A DNA stretch of 38,102 bases from Candidatus Accumulibacter aalborgensis (GCF_900089955.1 NZ_FLQX01000112.1:1-38102); one strand, 5' to 3'; shown: positions 16,007 through 26,362, counted from the stretch's first letter. Program-made: numbers and translations. The notes: generated from the sequence alone by a model not told the origin.

Positions 16007-17094
16007 TGCTGCTGCTGCTGGCACAATGGTTGGCGCAAGAGGTGCGCGCTTTCAATGTTTTCAGTTACATCACCTTGCGCACGGTGCTGGCGGCGATGAC
16101 CGCGCTGATCATTTCCTTCATTGCCGGTCCGCGCCTCATCCGCTGGCTGGCGGCCAAGAAGATCGGTCAGGCTGTGCGCCACGATGGCCCGGAAACGCAT
16201 CTCATCAAGTCCGGAACACCGACCATGGGCGGCGCACTGATCCTGATCGCGATCATCATCACCACGCTTCTGTGGGGGGATCTCAGCAACCGCTACGTAT
16301 GGATCGTGCTGATGGTCACTGTCGGCTTCGGTGGCATCGGCTGGTACGACGACTGGCAGAAAGTCGTCCATCGTGATCCGAAAGGCCTGCCGGCGCGCTG
16401 GAAGTATTTCTGGCAATCGGCGATCGGCCTGGCGGTGGCACTCTACCTCGGCCTGACGGCGAGCGGCCCGGCGCAACTGGAGTTGATCGTTCCCTTTTTC
16501 AAGACCGTCTCGTATCCACTGGGGATCATCGGTTTCATCGTCCTGAGCTATCTGGTCGTCGTCGGTACCAGCAATGCCGTCAACCTGACCGACGGCCTCG
16601 ACGGACTGGCGATCATGCCGACGGTGATGATCGCTGCTGCTCTGGCCATCTTCGCCTACGTGGCCGGCAATTCGGTCTATGCCAAATACCTGTTTCTGCC
16701 CTACATCCCGGGAGCGGGCGAGCTGGCTATTTTCCTCGGTGCGATGGCCGGCGCCGGGCTCGGCTTCCTGTGGTTCAATGCCTACCCGGCCGAAGTCTTC
16801 ATGGGCGACGTCGGCGCCCTCGCCTTGGGCGCAGCGCTTGGCACGGTGGCCATCATCGTTCGTCAGGAAATCGTCCTGGCGATCATGGGCGGCATCTTTG
16901 TCGCCGAAACGCTGTCGGTTGCGGCGCAGGTCCTGTACTACAAGTTCACCGGCGGCCGGCGGATTTTTCGCATGGCACCGCTGCATCACCATTTCGAGCT
17001 GGGCGGCTGGAAGGAAACCCAGGTCGTCGTCCGCTTCTGGATCATCACCATCATGCTGGTGCTGGTCGGTTTGTCCACCTTGAAGCTGCGCTGA
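16006..17094 (+). CDS. mraY: Phospho-MurNAc-pentapeptide transferase MraY
   Basis: 362-aa polytopic membrane enzyme that transfers phospho-MurNAc-pentapeptide to undecaprenyl phosphate, making lipid I. About ten hydrophobic segments are visible. Catalytic and substrate motifs: [15 protein letters not shown] (DD pair), [29 protein letters not shown] and [12 protein letters not shown] favour the ATG at 16006 (six bases after GGAGG) over the GTG one codon earlier at 16003, which would be too close to the ribosome-binding site. The former overlaps the murF stop by one base. Confidence 0.96.
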   Translation: MLLLLAQWLAQEVRAFNVFSYITLRTVLAAMTALIISFIAGPRLIRWLAAKKIGQAVRHDGPETHLIKSGTPTMGGALILIAIIITTLLWGDLSNRYVWIVLMVTVGFGGIGWYDDWQKVVHRDPKGLPARWKYFWQSAIGLAVALYLGLTASGPAQLELIVPFFKTVSYPLGIIGFIVLSYLVVVGTSNAVNLTDGLDGLAIMPTVMIAAALAIFAYVAGNSVYAKYLFLPYIPGAGELAIFLGAMAGAGLGFLWFNAYPAEVFMGDVGALALGAALGTVAIIVRQEIVLAIMGGIFVAETLSVAAQVLYYKFTGGRRIFRMAPLHHHFELGGWKETQVVVRFWIITIMLVLVGLSTLKLR

Positions 17095-17095
17095 C

Positions 17096-18463
17096 ATGGA
17101 CCTCGACGGCAAGTTGACTCTCGTCATCGGCCTCGGCGAAACCGGGCTGGCCATCGCCAGGTGGTTGGCCCGGCAGGGTGCTCGCGTACGTGTCGCCGAT
17201 AGCCGCAGCGCTCCACCGCAGGTCGACGCGCTGCGTGCCGCCGTACCCGAGGCGGTTCTTTTCGCCGGTCCGTTTACCGCCGAGGCTTTCGCCGGCGTTG
17301 AACTGATCGCCATTTCTCCCGGTGTGCCGGTCCGCCAAGCGCTGGTTCAGGAGGCCGTGGCGCGGGCGGTGCCCGTGCTTTCCGAGATCGAACTGTTTGC
17401 CTGGGGAGTCCGTCGCTTGACGCCGCAAGCGCAGGTCATCGCGATTACCGGCAGCAATGGCAAGACCACCACCACCGCGCTGGCCGGCGCCCTGTGCCGT
17501 GCCGCGGGCCGCCGGACAGCGGTTGCCGGCAATATCGGCCCGGCGGCGCTCGCCGCTCTGATGGACGCCATCGATCACCAGGATCTGCCGGATCTGTGGG
17601 TGCTCGAACTGTCGAGTTTCCAGCTCGAAACGACGCATACCCTGGCTGCCGATGCCGCTACCCTGCTCAACGTCAGCGAAGATCATCTCGATCGCTATGA
17701 CGGCTTCGACGATTACACGGCGAACAAGCTGCGGGTTTTCCAGGGCCAAGGGGTCATGGTCCTTAATCGCGACGACGATCGCAGCCTGGCGGCAGCGCGC
17801 AGCGATCGCCAGGTGGTGACTTTCGGCCTCGATCGGCCGCCGCGTCAGTGCGACTATGGGCTCGATGACGGCTGGCTGGTGCGCGGCAGCGAGCCACTCA
17901 TCGCGCTCAGCGAGTTGAAGCTGGTCGGCAACCATAACGCCGCCAATGCGCTGGCCGCGCTGGCCCTGTGCGAGGCGGTCGGCATCGACCCGCAAGCCGT
18001 GCTGCCGGCTCTGGCAGCGTTCAAGGGTCTTGCGCACCGGGTCGAGTGGGTCGCCGAGATCGACGGTGTCGGCTACTTCGACGACTCGAAAGGAACCAAT
18101 GTCGGCGCCACGCTGGCGGCGCTGCAGGGCCTGGGTCGGCCGGTGGCGATCATCCTTGGCGGTGACGGCAAGGGGCAGGACTTCTCGCCTCTCCGGCCGG
18201 CGATTGACGTGCATGCGCGTGCCGTGGCGCTGATCGGACGCGATGCTCCGCTGCTTGGCGCGGCGCTGGCCGGCTCCAAGGTCCCGCTGCGCGCTTGCAG
18301 CGAGATGGCCGAAGCGGTTCGCTGGTGCGCCGCCCAGGTCCGGCGAGGCGACGCTGTGCTGCTCTCGCCGGCCTGCGCCAGCATCGATATGTATCGTGAC
18401 TACGCGCAGCGGGCCGAGGCCTTTGTCGATGCCGTTCGTCGGATAGAAAGAGAGGCCGCCTGA
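17096..18463 (+). CDS. murD: UDP-MurNAc-L-alanine:D-glutamate ligase MurD
   Basis: 455-aa Mur ligase adding D-Glu. The N-terminal Rossmann domain begins [16 protein letters not shown]. The ATPase P-loop is GSNGKTTT (residues 119-126), followed by [18 protein letters not shown] and [13 protein letters not shown]. The C-terminal domain has [15 protein letters not shown] and [20 protein letters not shown], which are MurD-specific. It starts one base after the mraY stop and its stop shares a base with the ftsW ATG (TGATG). Confidence 0.97.
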   Translation: MDLDGKLTLVIGLGETGLAIARWLARQGARVRVADSRSAPPQVDALRAAVPEAVLFAGPFTAEAFAGVELIAISPGVPVRQALVQEAVARAVPVLSEIELFAWGVRRLTPQAQVIAITGSNGKTTTTALAGALCRAAGRRTAVAGNIGPAALAALMDAIDHQDLPDLWVLELSSFQLETTHTLAADAATLLNVSEDHLDRYDGFDDYTANKLRVFQGQGVMVLNRDDDRSLAAARSDRQVVTFGLDRPPRQCDYGLDDGWLVRGSEPLIALSELKLVGNHNAANALAALALCEAVGIDPQAVLPALAAFKGLAHRVEWVAEIDGVGYFDDSKGTNVGATLAALQGLGRPVAIILGGDGKGQDFSPLRPAIDVHARAVALIGRDAPLLGAALAGSKVPLRACSEMAEAVRWCAAQVRRGDAVLLSPACASIDMYRDYAQRAEAFVDAVRRIEREAA

Positions 18464-19623
18464 TGTGGCACGCACTCGAGGCGCCGCGCCGCATGCCTTC
18501 GGAAATCGATCTGGCGCTCCTGTGGAGTACGCTGATGCTTTTGCTGATCGGCATGGTGATGGTCTACTCGGCGTCGATGGCGACCGCCGAGGCCGGGCGC
18601 ATGACTGGCAACCAGCCGGCCTATTTCCTCTTTCGCCATGCCATTTTCCTGACCATCGGGCTGGTTGCCGCTGCGGTGGCGTTTCAGGTGCCAATGTCGA
18701 CCTGGCAGCAATGGTCGCCGTGGCTGTTCGTCGCCGGCTTCGTGCTTCTGGCACTGGTGCTGATCCCCGGTGTCGGTCGCGATGTCAATGGCGCTCGCCG
18801 CTGGCTGCCGCTGGGGATCGTCAATCTGCAGCCGTCCGAGTTGATGAAGCTGTTTGCCGTCCTCTACGCCGCTGACTACACGACGCGCAAGATGGCACAC
18901 ATGCATGACCTGAAGAAAGCCTTCCTGCCGCTGGCCAGCGCGATGGTGGCGGTGGGAATTCTGTTGCTCAAGGAGCCGGACTTCGGTGCCTTCGTGGTGA
19001 TCATTTCGGTTGCCATGGGAATTCTCTTCCTTGGCGGCATGCGGGCGCGTCTGTTCGTCATCCTGATCCTGGTGCTGGCGGCGGCCTTCGCCGCACTGAT
19101 CATTTTTTCTCCTTACCGGCGTGATCGCATCTTTGGTTTCATGGATCCCTGGGCCGACGCCTATGGTCGTGGCTATCAGCTCTCGCATGCGCTGATCGCT
19201 TTCGGACGCGGTGAATTGCTCGGTGTCGGTCTTGGCGCGAGCGTCGAGAAGCTGTTTTATCTGCCGGAAGCGCATACCGACTTCCTGCTCGCCGTGATTG
19301 CCGAAGAGCTCGGTTTTGCCGGCGTTCTGGTCGTCATCCTCTTGTTCGCCCTGCTGATTCAGCGCGCATTTGCCATTGGTCGGCAGGCCGTCGCCCTCGA
19401 CCGTCTCTATTCGGCTCTGGTGGCGCAGGGCATAGGTCTCTGGCTGGGAGTGCAGAGTTTCATCAACATGGGTGTGAACACCGGGCTGCTGCCGACCAAG
19501 GGACTGACGCTGCCGCTGATGAGCTTTGGTGGCTCGGGAATCCTGGCCAATTGCATTGCGGTTGCGGTATTGCTCAGAATCGATTGGGAAAATCGCCAGT
19601 TGATGCGGGGAGCGAAAGTATGA
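18463..19623 (+). CDS. ftsW: Septal peptidoglycan glycosyltransferase FtsW
   Basis: 386-aa SEDS-family membrane protein that polymerises lipid II at the septum with FtsI. Around ten transmembrane helices, starting with [20 protein letters not shown]. Family blocks: [50 protein letters not shown], the catalytic-loop [17 protein letters not shown] (the Asp is the putative catalytic residue), [21 protein letters not shown]. The ATG at 18463 overlaps the murD stop by one base. The 46 bp following it is one of the longer gaps inside the run of genes from mraZ to ftsZ. Confidence 0.96.
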   Translation: MWHALEAPRRMPSEIDLALLWSTLMLLLIGMVMVYSASMATAEAGRMTGNQPAYFLFRHAIFLTIGLVAAAVAFQVPMSTWQQWSPWLFVAGFVLLALVLIPGVGRDVNGARRWLPLGIVNLQPSELMKLFAVLYAADYTTRKMAHMHDLKKAFLPLASAMVAVGILLLKEPDFGAFVVIISVAMGILFLGGMRARLFVILILVLAAAFAALIIFSPYRRDRIFGFMDPWADAYGRGYQLSHALIAFGRGELLGVGLGASVEKLFYLPEAHTDFLLAVIAEELGFAGVLVVILLFALLIQRAFAIGRQAVALDRLYSALVAQGIGLWLGVQSFINMGVNTGLLPTKGLTLPLMSFGGSGILANCIAVAVLLRIDWENRQLMRGAKV

Positions 19624-19669
19624 GCCCGCGCAGAATTCAGCCACCGGCGCGGTCGGCTGGGGTCGGCTC

Positions 19670-20728
19670 ATGAGCAAGACACTCCTGGTCATGGCCGGAG
19701 GGACCGGCGGACACGTCTTTCCTGGTCTGGCCGTGGCCGACCTGCTCAGAAGTCGCGACTGGAGAGTGGTCTGGATGGGCGCGCCTGACGGGATGGAAGC
19801 GAAGCTCGTGCCGGCACGTGGCTACGAAATGGCCTGGGTACGTTTTGCCGCGTTGCGTGGCAAAGGCCTGCTGCGCAAATTGCTGCTTCCGTGCCGCCTG
19901 TTTGCCGCCTGCTGGCAGGCACGGCGCGAAATTCGCCGGGTCAGACCCGACGTCGTTCTCGGCATGGGGGGCTATGTCAGTTTCCCCGGCGGCCTGATGG
20001 CCGCGCTGCTCGGCTGCCCGCTGTTGATCCACGAACAGAATTCGATTGCCGGCCTGGCCAACCGGGTGCTTGCCCGATTTGCCGATCGGGTCGCCTGTGG
20101 CTTTCCGGACGCCTTGCCGAAAGGCATCTGGGTTGGCAATCCCTTGCGTGCGGAGATGACCCGTGTCGAGGCGCCTGCAGAGCGCCTCGCCGATCGCCAG
20201 GGGCCAGTTCATTTGCTGGTCCTCGGCGGTAGTCAGGGGGCCACGGCGCTCAACGAGATCGTTCCCCTGGGGCTGGCCCTGATCGCTCCCGAAGAGCGGC
20301 CGCTGGTCGTACATCAGGCGGGTGAAAGGCATCTCTCGCAGCTCAGGCAGAACTATGAAGCGGCCGGCGTGCACGCGCACTGCGCTGCCTTCATCGAAGA
20401 CATGGCGGGTGCCTACGAGTGGGCTGATTTGGTCATTTGCCGCGCCGGCGCATTGACCATCGCCGAGTTGGCGGCAACCGGCGTGGCGAGCATCCTGGTT
20501 CCTTTTCCCCACGCCGTCGACGACCATCAGACGGCCAACGCCGGTTTCCTGTCACAGGCTGGCGCGGCCGTCCTCCTGCCGCAAGCGGAAATGACCCCGG
20601 AGGCGATCGGCCGACTGCGCGACTACCCACGCGGTCAGCTCCGGACAATGTCCGAAAAGGCCCGCGCACTGGCCAGGCCGGAAGCGACGGCGGCAGTGGC
20701 ACGGATGTGCGAGGAGATTGCGAAGTGA
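19670..20728 (+). CDS. murG: UDP-GlcNAc:lipid I GlcNAc transferase MurG
   Basis: 352-aa GT28 peripheral membrane enzyme making lipid II on the cytoplasmic face. Motifs: [16 protein letters not shown] (G-loop 1), [41 protein letters not shown] (G-loop 3) and the donor-binding [34 protein letters not shown]. The start at 19670 gives the standard short N-terminus. Its stop overlaps the murC GTG start (GTGA). Confidence 0.97.
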   Translation: MSKTLLVMAGGTGGHVFPGLAVADLLRSRDWRVVWMGAPDGMEAKLVPARGYEMAWVRFAALRGKGLLRKLLLPCRLFAACWQARREIRRVRPDVVLGMGGYVSFPGGLMAALLGCPLLIHEQNSIAGLANRVLARFADRVACGFPDALPKGIWVGNPLRAEMTRVEAPAERLADRQGPVHLLVLGGSQGATALNEIVPLGLALIAPEERPLVVHQAGERHLSQLRQNYEAAGVHAHCAAFIEDMAGAYEWADLVICRAGALTIAELAATGVASILVPFPHAVDDHQTANAGFLSQAGAAVLLPQAEMTPEAIGRLRDYPRGQLRTMSEKARALARPEATAAVARMCEEIAK

Positions 20729-22134
20729 AACACAAAGTCAGGAGCATTCATTTCGTCGGCATCGGCGGCGCCGGCATGAGCGGCATCGCCGAGGTGCTGG
20801 CCAACCTCGGCTTCACGGTGAGCGGGTCGGATCTGGCCGACAACTCGACCACCCGGCGTCTCGCCGGGCTCGGTGTGCGCACCGTGATCGGCCATGCCGC
20901 GGCGAACGTCAGTGGTGCTGATGCGCTGGTCGTGTCCTCGGCGGTCAGCGCGGATAATCCCGAAGTCGTCGAAGCGCGTAGTCGCAAGGTGCCGGTGGTG
21001 CCGCGCGCGCAGATGCTGGCCGAGTTGATGCGCCTCAAGCAGGGAGTCGCCGTGGCTGGCACGCACGGCAAGACGACGACCACCAGCCTGATCGCTTCGA
21101 TTCTCGCCGAGGGCGGCATGGACCCGACCTTCGTCATCGGTGGCCGGCTCAACGCCGCTGGTGCCAACGCCCGCCTGGGCTCCGGTGACTTCCTGGTGGC
21201 CGAGGCCGACGAGTCCGATGCGTCCTTCCTCTTCCTCTCGCCGGTAATCTCGGTGGTCACCAACATAGACGCTGACCACATGGAGACCTACGGCCATGAT
21301 TTCAGCCGGCTCAAGCAGGCCTTCGTCGATTTCCTGCAACGCCTGCCCTTCTATGGCGTCGCCGTGCTCTGTGCGGACGACGCCAACGTCCGTGAAATCA
21401 TGCCGCGGGTGAGCAAGCAGGTGGTCACCTACGGTCTCGACCGATCGGCCAACTGCTATGCCGAAAACCTGACTGCTGACGCCGGCCGGATGCACTTCGA
21501 TTGCGTTCGGGTCAACGGCGGTGTCAGCCGCCTGCCGGTCACCCTTAACCTGCCGGGAGGGCATAATGTCCTCAACGCCCTGGCCGCGATCGCGGTCGCC
21601 AGTGAGGTCGGCGTGGCCGACGAAGCCATCCTGAAAGCGCTGACCGACTTCCGTGGCGTCGGTCGACGCTTTCAGCGCTATGGCGAACTTGGCCTGGTCA
21701 ACGGCGGTCGCTTCACCCTGGTCGATGACTACGGTCATCACCCGGTCGAGATGAGCGCGACTCTCAGTGCAGCGCGCGGCGCTTTTCCCGGCCGCCGTTT
21801 GCTGCTCGCCTTCCAGCCGCATCGCTACACGCGCACGCGCGACCATTTCGAGGACTTCGTCAAGGTGTTGAGTGGCGTTGATGTGCTGCTCCTGACCGAG
21901 GTATATGCCGCCAGCGAACAATCTATCGTCGCCGCCGACGGTCGCGCGCTGGCGCGTGCCTTGCGGGTCGCCGGCAAGGTGGAGCCGATCTTCGTTGAGA
22001 GCGTCGGCGACTTGCCGCAAGCGATCCTCGACGTCGTCCGCGATGGCGATGTGGTGATCACCATGGGTGCCGGGTCGATCGGCAGTGTTCCCGGCAAACT
22101 CATGGCCGGCTACGAGGCCGGGACGGAGCGATGA
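20725..22134 (+). CDS. murC: UDP-MurNAc:L-alanine ligase MurC
   Basis: 469-aa Mur ligase adding the first stem-peptide residue. Motifs: [18 protein letters not shown] at the N-terminus, [10 protein letters not shown]-loop (from residue 112), [40 protein letters not shown] and [13 protein letters not shown]. The GTG at 20725 is the right start. It overlaps the murG stop and places the nucleotide-binding motif at residue 11, whereas an in-frame ATG far upstream lies within murG in another frame. It overlaps ddlB by 4 nt. Confidence 0.97.
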   Translation: MKHKVRSIHFVGIGGAGMSGIAEVLANLGFTVSGSDLADNSTTRRLAGLGVRTVIGHAAANVSGADALVVSSAVSADNPEVVEARSRKVPVVPRAQMLAELMRLKQGVAVAGTHGKTTTTSLIASILAEGGMDPTFVIGGRLNAAGANARLGSGDFLVAEADESDASFLFLSPVISVVTNIDADHMETYGHDFSRLKQAFVDFLQRLPFYGVAVLCADDANVREIMPRVSKQVVTYGLDRSANCYAENLTADAGRMHFDCVRVNGGVSRLPVTLNLPGGHNVLNALAAIAVASEVGVADEAILKALTDFRGVGRRFQRYGELGLVNGGRFTLVDDYGHHPVEMSATLSAARGAFPGRRLLLAFQPHRYTRTRDHFEDFVKVLSGVDVLLLTEVYAASEQSIVAADGRALARALRVAGKVEPIFVESVGDLPQAILDVVRDGDVVITMGAGSIGSVPGKLMAGYEAGTER

Positions 22135-23060
22135 AGGTCATGGAATTCGGCAAGGTCGCGGTACTCTTCGGCGGTCGTTCGGCCGAACGCGAGGTCTCAC
22201 TGAACAGCGGTTCGCGTGTTCTGGCGGCCCTGCGACGCCGGGGTGTCGACGCCCACGCGTTTGACCCGGCGGAGCGCAAGCTCGATGAGCTGACCGGCTT
22301 CGATCGTGCGTTCATCGCTCTGCATGGGCGCTATGGCGAGGACGGGACCATTCAGGGCGTGCTCGAACTGATGGGCATTCCGTATACCGGCAGTGGGGTG
22401 ATGGCTTCTGCTCTGGGAATGGACAAGTGGCGCACCAAGTTGCTTTGGCGTGCCGCTGGGGTGCCGGTACCGGAATACGTGCTGCTCGATGCGGCCACTG
22501 ACCTGGCCAGTGTCGAGGCGGCGCTCGGGCTGCCGCTGTTCGTCAAGCCCGCCTGCGAGGGGTCTTCGATCGGCATCACGAAAGTCAAGCAGGCGGGCGA
22601 GCTTGGCGCAGCGCACGCTGAAGCGGCCAGGCACGATTCGCTGGTCATCGCCGAGCGCGCGATTCTCGGCGGCGAATACACCGTCGCCATCCTCGGTGAC
22701 CAGGCTCTGCCGATCATCAGGATCGAGCCGAGCACTGAATTCTATGATTACGAAGCCAAGTACCTCCGCGACGACACCGCCTACCGCTGTCCGTGCGGCC
22801 TGTCGGAAGAGCGGGAAGACGAACTTCGCCAGCAGGCGCTTGATGCTTTCCGCGTCCTCGGTGGTCGCGGCTGGGGACGGGTCGATTTCCTGGTCGATTG
22901 GCCCGCTGCGGGTGGTGGCACAAGCCAGGCCTACTTTCTGGAGGTGAATACCTCGCCGGGAATGACCGACCACTCGCTCGTGCCAATGGCCGCGCGCGCG
23001 GCGGGAATCACTTATGACGAGCTGGTCGTCCGCGTGCTGGCTCTCGCGGCCCTGGGATGA
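22131..23060 (+). CDS. ddlB: D-alanine--D-alanine ligase (DdlB)
   Basis: 309-aa ATP-grasp ligase that makes the D-Ala-D-Ala dipeptide used by MurF. Motifs: [62 protein letters not shown] and [20 protein letters not shown] (metal-binding Glu/Asn). The family Tyr of the substrate loop is in FYDYEAKY. Two starts are possible (22131 and 22140). The first overlaps the murC stop in the ATGA manner common here. Confidence 0.96.
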   Translation: MKVMEFGKVAVLFGGRSAEREVSLNSGSRVLAALRRRGVDAHAFDPAERKLDELTGFDRAFIALHGRYGEDGTIQGVLELMGIPYTGSGVMASALGMDKWRTKLLWRAAGVPVPEYVLLDAATDLASVEAALGLPLFVKPACEGSSIGITKVKQAGELGAAHAEAARHDSLVIAERAILGGEYTVAILGDQALPIIRIEPSTEFYDYEAKYLRDDTAYRCPCGLSEEREDELRQQALDAFRVLGGRGWGRVDFLVDWPAAGGGTSQAYFLEVNTSPGMTDHSLVPMAARAAGITYDELVVRVLALAALG

Positions 23061-23063
23061 ACG

Positions 23064-23816
23064 ATGTGGCACAAACCGCACCTGATGACCGCCGTTGCCG
23101 ACCTGCTCTTCCTGGCGGCTGGCGCTGCGCTCCTGGTGGCGGCGATTGTCTGGGGATCACCTCGCTTGCGCCTGTTTCCACTGAGCGAAGTGCTCGTCAC
23201 GCACGAGTTGCAGGAGATTCGATACAGCCAGGTGGACGAATCGCTGTCCGACTTGCTGCACGGCAATTTTTTCACCGTCAATCCGGAAGCCTTGCGTCTG
23301 GCGCTGGAGCAGTTGCCCTGGGTACGGCGAGCCGAAGTGTGGCGCAAATGGCCGTCACGCATCGAAGTACGCATCGAGGAGCAGCAGGCGGCTGCACATT
23401 GGGGCGATGGGCAGGGCGAGCTGGTCAATACTTACGGCGAAGTCTTTTCTGCCGATCTGTCTCGGGAGCAGCAACTACCCTGGCTCAGCGGACCGGCAGG
23501 GTCGTCGAACGAGGTTCTGCGTCGTTACAAGGAGTTCGCGGAACTGTTGCAGCCGCTCGACCGGCTGCCCGCGCAGGTGGCGCTGTCGCCGCGCCTGGCC
23601 TGGCTGCTGAGGCTGGAGGATGGAATGCTGGTTGAACTGGGTCGCGAGCAGGCAAAAGCGCCGATCCGTGTACGCTTGCAGCGCTTCGTTGACTACTACC
23701 CGACGCTGTCGGATGGCCGTCATGCGCGGCCGATGGCGGTAGACATGCGGTATCCCAACGGTTTCGCACTGCGCTTTCCGCCCAGTGCGGTTCAAGAAGT
23801 CAAAGGAAAGAAATGA
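23064..23816 (+). CDS. ftsQ: Cell division protein FtsQ
   Basis: 250-aa bitopic membrane protein linking early and late divisome proteins. A short cytoplasmic part, a membrane helix (about residues 10-30, ADLLFLAAGAALLVAAIVW), a POTRA domain (LFPLSEVLVTHELQEI through LPWVRRAEVWRKWPSRIEVRIEEQQAAAHW), then the FtsQ beta domain with VNTYGEVFSA and AVDMRYPNGFALRF. Starts 3 bp after ddlB and overlaps ftsA by 4 nt. Sequence is less conserved than its neighbours, as usual for FtsQ. Confidence 0.95.
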   Translation: MWHKPHLMTAVADLLFLAAGAALLVAAIVWGSPRLRLFPLSEVLVTHELQEIRYSQVDESLSDLLHGNFFTVNPEALRLALEQLPWVRRAEVWRKWPSRIEVRIEEQQAAAHWGDGQGELVNTYGEVFSADLSREQQLPWLSGPAGSSNEVLRRYKEFAELLQPLDRLPAQVALSPRLAWLLRLEDGMLVELGREQAKAPIRVRLQRFVDYYPTLSDGRHARPMAVDMRYPNGFALRFPPSAVQEVKGKK

Positions 23817-25042
23817 GCAGGGATGGCAAGGATCTGATCGTCGGACTCGACATCGGCACGTCGAAGATTGTGGCGCTGGTCGCCGAACTCACTCCCGAAG
23901 GGCGAGTTAATGTCATCGGCATGGGTTCGCAGGAATCGAAAGGTCTGAAGAAGGGCGTGGTGGTCAACATCGAGGAGACCGTCGCGACCATCTCGCGGGT
24001 GCTGCAGGAAGTCGAGCTGATGGCTGACTGCAAGGTCAGGGATGTCTATACCGGCATCGCTGGCAGCCACATCAGGAGCTTCAACTCGAACGGAATGGTG
24101 GCCATCAAGGACAAGGAAGTCACTCCGATGGACGTCGAAAGGGTGATCGAAACGGCACGCGCGATGCCGATTCCGGCCGACCAGGAGATCCTGCACATCC
24201 TGACGCAGGAATTCATCATCGACGATCAGGACGGCATCCGCGAGCCCATCGGCATGAGCGGCTTTCGTCTCGAGGTAAAGGTGCACATCGTGACCGGGGC
24301 GGTGTCGGCGGCACAGAACATCGTCAAATGCGTGCGTCGTTGTGGTCTGGAGGTGAATGACCTGGTCCTGCAGCCGCTCGCTTCGAGCCGCGCCGTCCTC
24401 TCCGAGGATGAAAAAGACTTGGGCATCTGCCTGATCGACATCGGTGGCGGGACCACCGATCTGGCCGTCTGGACGCAAGGTGCGATCCGCTACACCTCGG
24501 TGATTCCGATTGCCGGTGATCAGATCACCAACGACATCGCGATGGCTCTACGCACGCCGACGCGCGAGGCGGAAGACATCAAGCGCACCTATGGCTGCGC
24601 GCTGGCCCACCTGGCCGACCCGGAAGCGGTGCTCGATGTGGCTGGTGTTGATGACCGGCCTTCGCGCAAGCTGTCGCGTCGGGCGCTGGCGGACGTGATT
24701 CAGCCACGCGTCGAGGAACTCTTCGAACTGATCCAGGCGGAGCTCCGCCGTTCGGGATTCGAGGATGTGCTGTCGTCCGGCATCGTGCTCACCGGCGGCG
24801 CTTCGGTGATGCCGGGGATGATCGAGCTTGGCGAGGAGATCTTTCATATGCCGGTCCGCCTGGGTGTTCCGAAGTACCAGGGCGCGCTGGCCGACGTGGT
24901 CCAGAGTCCGCGCTTTGCGACCGCCTGCGGTTTGCTGCTTGAAGCGCAGACGCAGCGCAAGCGCGGCTTGAAGGTGCGGGAAACGCGAGATGTGAAACAG
25001 GTGTTCGGGCGCATGAAGTCCTGGTTCGAGAAGAACTTCTGA
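23813..25042 (+). CDS. ftsA: Cell division protein FtsA
   Basis: 409-aa actin-like ATPase that tethers FtsZ to the membrane. Phosphate-1 motif IVGLDIGTSKIVALVAE, 1C-domain region, phosphate-2 CLIDIGGGTTDLAVW, adenosine motif GIVLTGGASVMPGM, and a C-terminal amphipathic membrane-targeting helix (VKQVFGRMKSWFEKNF). Length is normal. Overlaps ftsQ by 4 nt and is followed by the unusual 67-bp ftsA-ftsZ gap. Confidence 0.97.
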   Translation: MSRDGKDLIVGLDIGTSKIVALVAELTPEGRVNVIGMGSQESKGLKKGVVVNIEETVATISRVLQEVELMADCKVRDVYTGIAGSHIRSFNSNGMVAIKDKEVTPMDVERVIETARAMPIPADQEILHILTQEFIIDDQDGIREPIGMSGFRLEVKVHIVTGAVSAAQNIVKCVRRCGLEVNDLVLQPLASSRAVLSEDEKDLGICLIDIGGGTTDLAVWTQGAIRYTSVIPIAGDQITNDIAMALRTPTREAEDIKRTYGCALAHLADPEAVLDVAGVDDRPSRKLSRRALADVIQPRVEELFELIQAELRRSGFEDVLSSGIVLTGGASVMPGMIELGEEIFHMPVRLGVPKYQGALADVVQSPRFATACGLLLEAQTQRKRGLKVRETRDVKQVFGRMKSWFEKNF

Positions 25043-25049
25043 TCACGCC

Positions 25050-25094
25050 TTGGGTGGGCAGGCCCAATTTTTTGCCAGTGGCTGGAATTTTTTT
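25050..25094 (+). terminator. Two consecutive hairpin plus T-tract modules between ftsA and ftsZ
   Basis: Module 1: TTGGGT (25050-25055), loop GGGCAG, GCCCAA (25062-25067), then six T (25068-25073). Module 2: CCAG (25075-25078), loop TGG, CTGG (25082-25085), AA, then seven T (25088-25094). Both look like small intrinsic terminators. The first is reasonable (five Watson-Crick pairs plus one G-U), the second weak. They would sit just ahead of the ftsZ ribosome-binding site and could lower or tune read-through, or they may instead be RNA-processing or protein-binding sites. Confidence 0.4.
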
Positions 25095-25109
25095 GCAGAG
25101 GAAGAGACA

Positions 25110-26285
25110 ATGTTCGAAATTATCGACAAGGAAGAGGGAACCACTGATATGGATACGGTGATCAAGGTGATCGGGATCGGTGGCGCCGGCGGTAACGCCG
25201 TCGATCACATGATCCGGGAGGGCGTCAATGGGGTCGACTTCATTACCGCCAATACGGATTCCCAGGCGTTGGGCCGCAGTATCGCGCTGCAGAAGCTGCA
25301 GCTTGGCAAGAGCGGCCTCGGTGCCGGCGCCAAGCCAGAGGCGGGGCGCAGCGCAGCCATGGAAGAGCGAGAAGCGATCGCCGAATCGCTCAAGGGCGCG
25401 CACATGGTCTTCATCACCGCGGGCATGGGCGGCGGTACGGGTACCGGCGCCGCGCCGATTGTTGCCGAGGTGGCGCGAGAACTCGGCGTGCTGACGGTCG
25501 CCGTGGTCACCAAGCCGTTTGGCTTCGAGGGCAAGCGCCTGAAAGTCGCGGAAGTCGGCATCAGCGAACTGCAGAAGCATGTCGATTCGCTGATCGTCAT
25601 CCTCAATGACCGCCTGATGGACGTTCTCGGCGACGACGTTTCCATGGACGAGGCGTTCAAGGCCGCCGACAACGTCTTGCGCAACGCGGTTGGCGGTATC
25701 GCCGAGATCATCAACTTTCCGGGACTGGTCAACGTCGACTTCGAGGATGTGCGGACGGTGATGGGTGAGATGGGAATGGCGATGATGGGTTCGGCGAACG
25801 CCGCCGGCGTCGACCGGGCACGGATTGCAGCCGAACGCGCCGTCGCCTCACCGCTCCTCGAGGGGATCAACCTTTCGGGTGCCAAGGGCGTACTGGTCAA
25901 CATCACTGCCACTCGTTCCCTGAAGATGAAGGAGGTGAATGAGGTGATGAATACGGTCCGCGCCTTTGCCGCTGACGACGCGCATATCATCTTCGGCGCC
26001 GTCTATGATGAGAGCATGGCAGAGGACATTCGGGTGACGGTGGTGGCCACCGGTCTCGGTCAGGCGCAAGCCAAGCGACAGAACTTCGAGGTGATCAACA
26101 ACTCGCTCCACCAGGCCACCGGAACGGACAGCCGTTTTCCGCACGCTCAGAATATCGACTACTCGAGCCTCGACCAGGTTCCGGCGATTGTTCGCAAGGG
26201 ACGCAGCGCAACGGTCGAAGCGTTGGCCAATAGCGGCGTCGATCGTTACGACATTCCGGCATTTCTGAGAAAGCAGGCCGACTAG
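25110..26285 (+). CDS. ftsZ: Cell division GTPase FtsZ
   Basis: 391-aa tubulin-like GTPase forming the Z-ring. Motifs: IKVIGIGGAGGNAVDHM, NTDSQAL (residues 48-54), the tubulin signature GGGTGTG (107-113), NFPGLVNVDFEDVRTVM (T7 loop), and the conserved C-terminal peptide DIPAFLRKQAD that binds FtsA and ZipA-type partners. The ATG at 25110 follows AGAGGAAG. An earlier in-frame ATG at 25050 would translate the hairpin/T-tract region and is rejected. A 206-bp gap to lpxC follows. Confidence 0.98.
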   Translation: MFEIIDKEEGTTDMDTVIKVIGIGGAGGNAVDHMIREGVNGVDFITANTDSQALGRSIALQKLQLGKSGLGAGAKPEAGRSAAMEEREAIAESLKGAHMVFITAGMGGGTGTGAAPIVAEVARELGVLTVAVVTKPFGFEGKRLKVAEVGISELQKHVDSLIVILNDRLMDVLGDDVSMDEAFKAADNVLRNAVGGIAEIINFPGLVNVDFEDVRTVMGEMGMAMMGSANAAGVDRARIAAERAVASPLLEGINLSGAKGVLVNITATRSLKMKEVNEVMNTVRAFAADDAHIIFGAVYDESMAEDIRVTVVATGLGQAQAKRQNFEVINNSLHQATGTDSRFPHAQNIDYSSLDQVPAIVRKGRSATVEALANSGVDRYDIPAFLRKQAD

Positions 26286-26301
26286 CGGCCACTGCGCTGT
26301 G

Positions 26302-26362
26302 GGAATTGGCGGGTCAGAGCTCGGCCGGCCTGTGCTAGAATTCGCCAATTCCGCCGTTTTTT
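26302..26362 (+). promoter_or_regulatory. lpxC promoter within a 10-bp inverted repeat, followed by T6
   Basis: GGAATTGGCG (26302-26311) is exactly complementary to CGCCAATTCC (26343-26352). Between the arms lies an extended -10: TGC then TAGAAT (26336-26341). Six T (26357-26362) follow the right arm after GCCG. It could be the lpxC promoter with an overlapping operator, or a large-loop terminator of ftsZ, or both. No good -35 is visible. Confidence 0.45.

Noticed and set aside
15772-17313. 513-codon minus-strand frame opposite murF/mraY/murD
   Set aside because: Charged, Asp/Gln/His-rich shadow sequence opposite hydrophobic mraY; crosses three genuine genes.
20437-20724. N-terminal extension of murC within murG
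   Set aside because: Arg/Pro-rich shadow of murG; the conserved MurC start is the GTG at 20725 with a stop/start overlap.
25050-25109. N-terminal extension of ftsZ by 20 residues
   Set aside because: It would translate through the hairpin/T-tract region, and the ATG at 25110 has a good ribosome-binding site and the family start.
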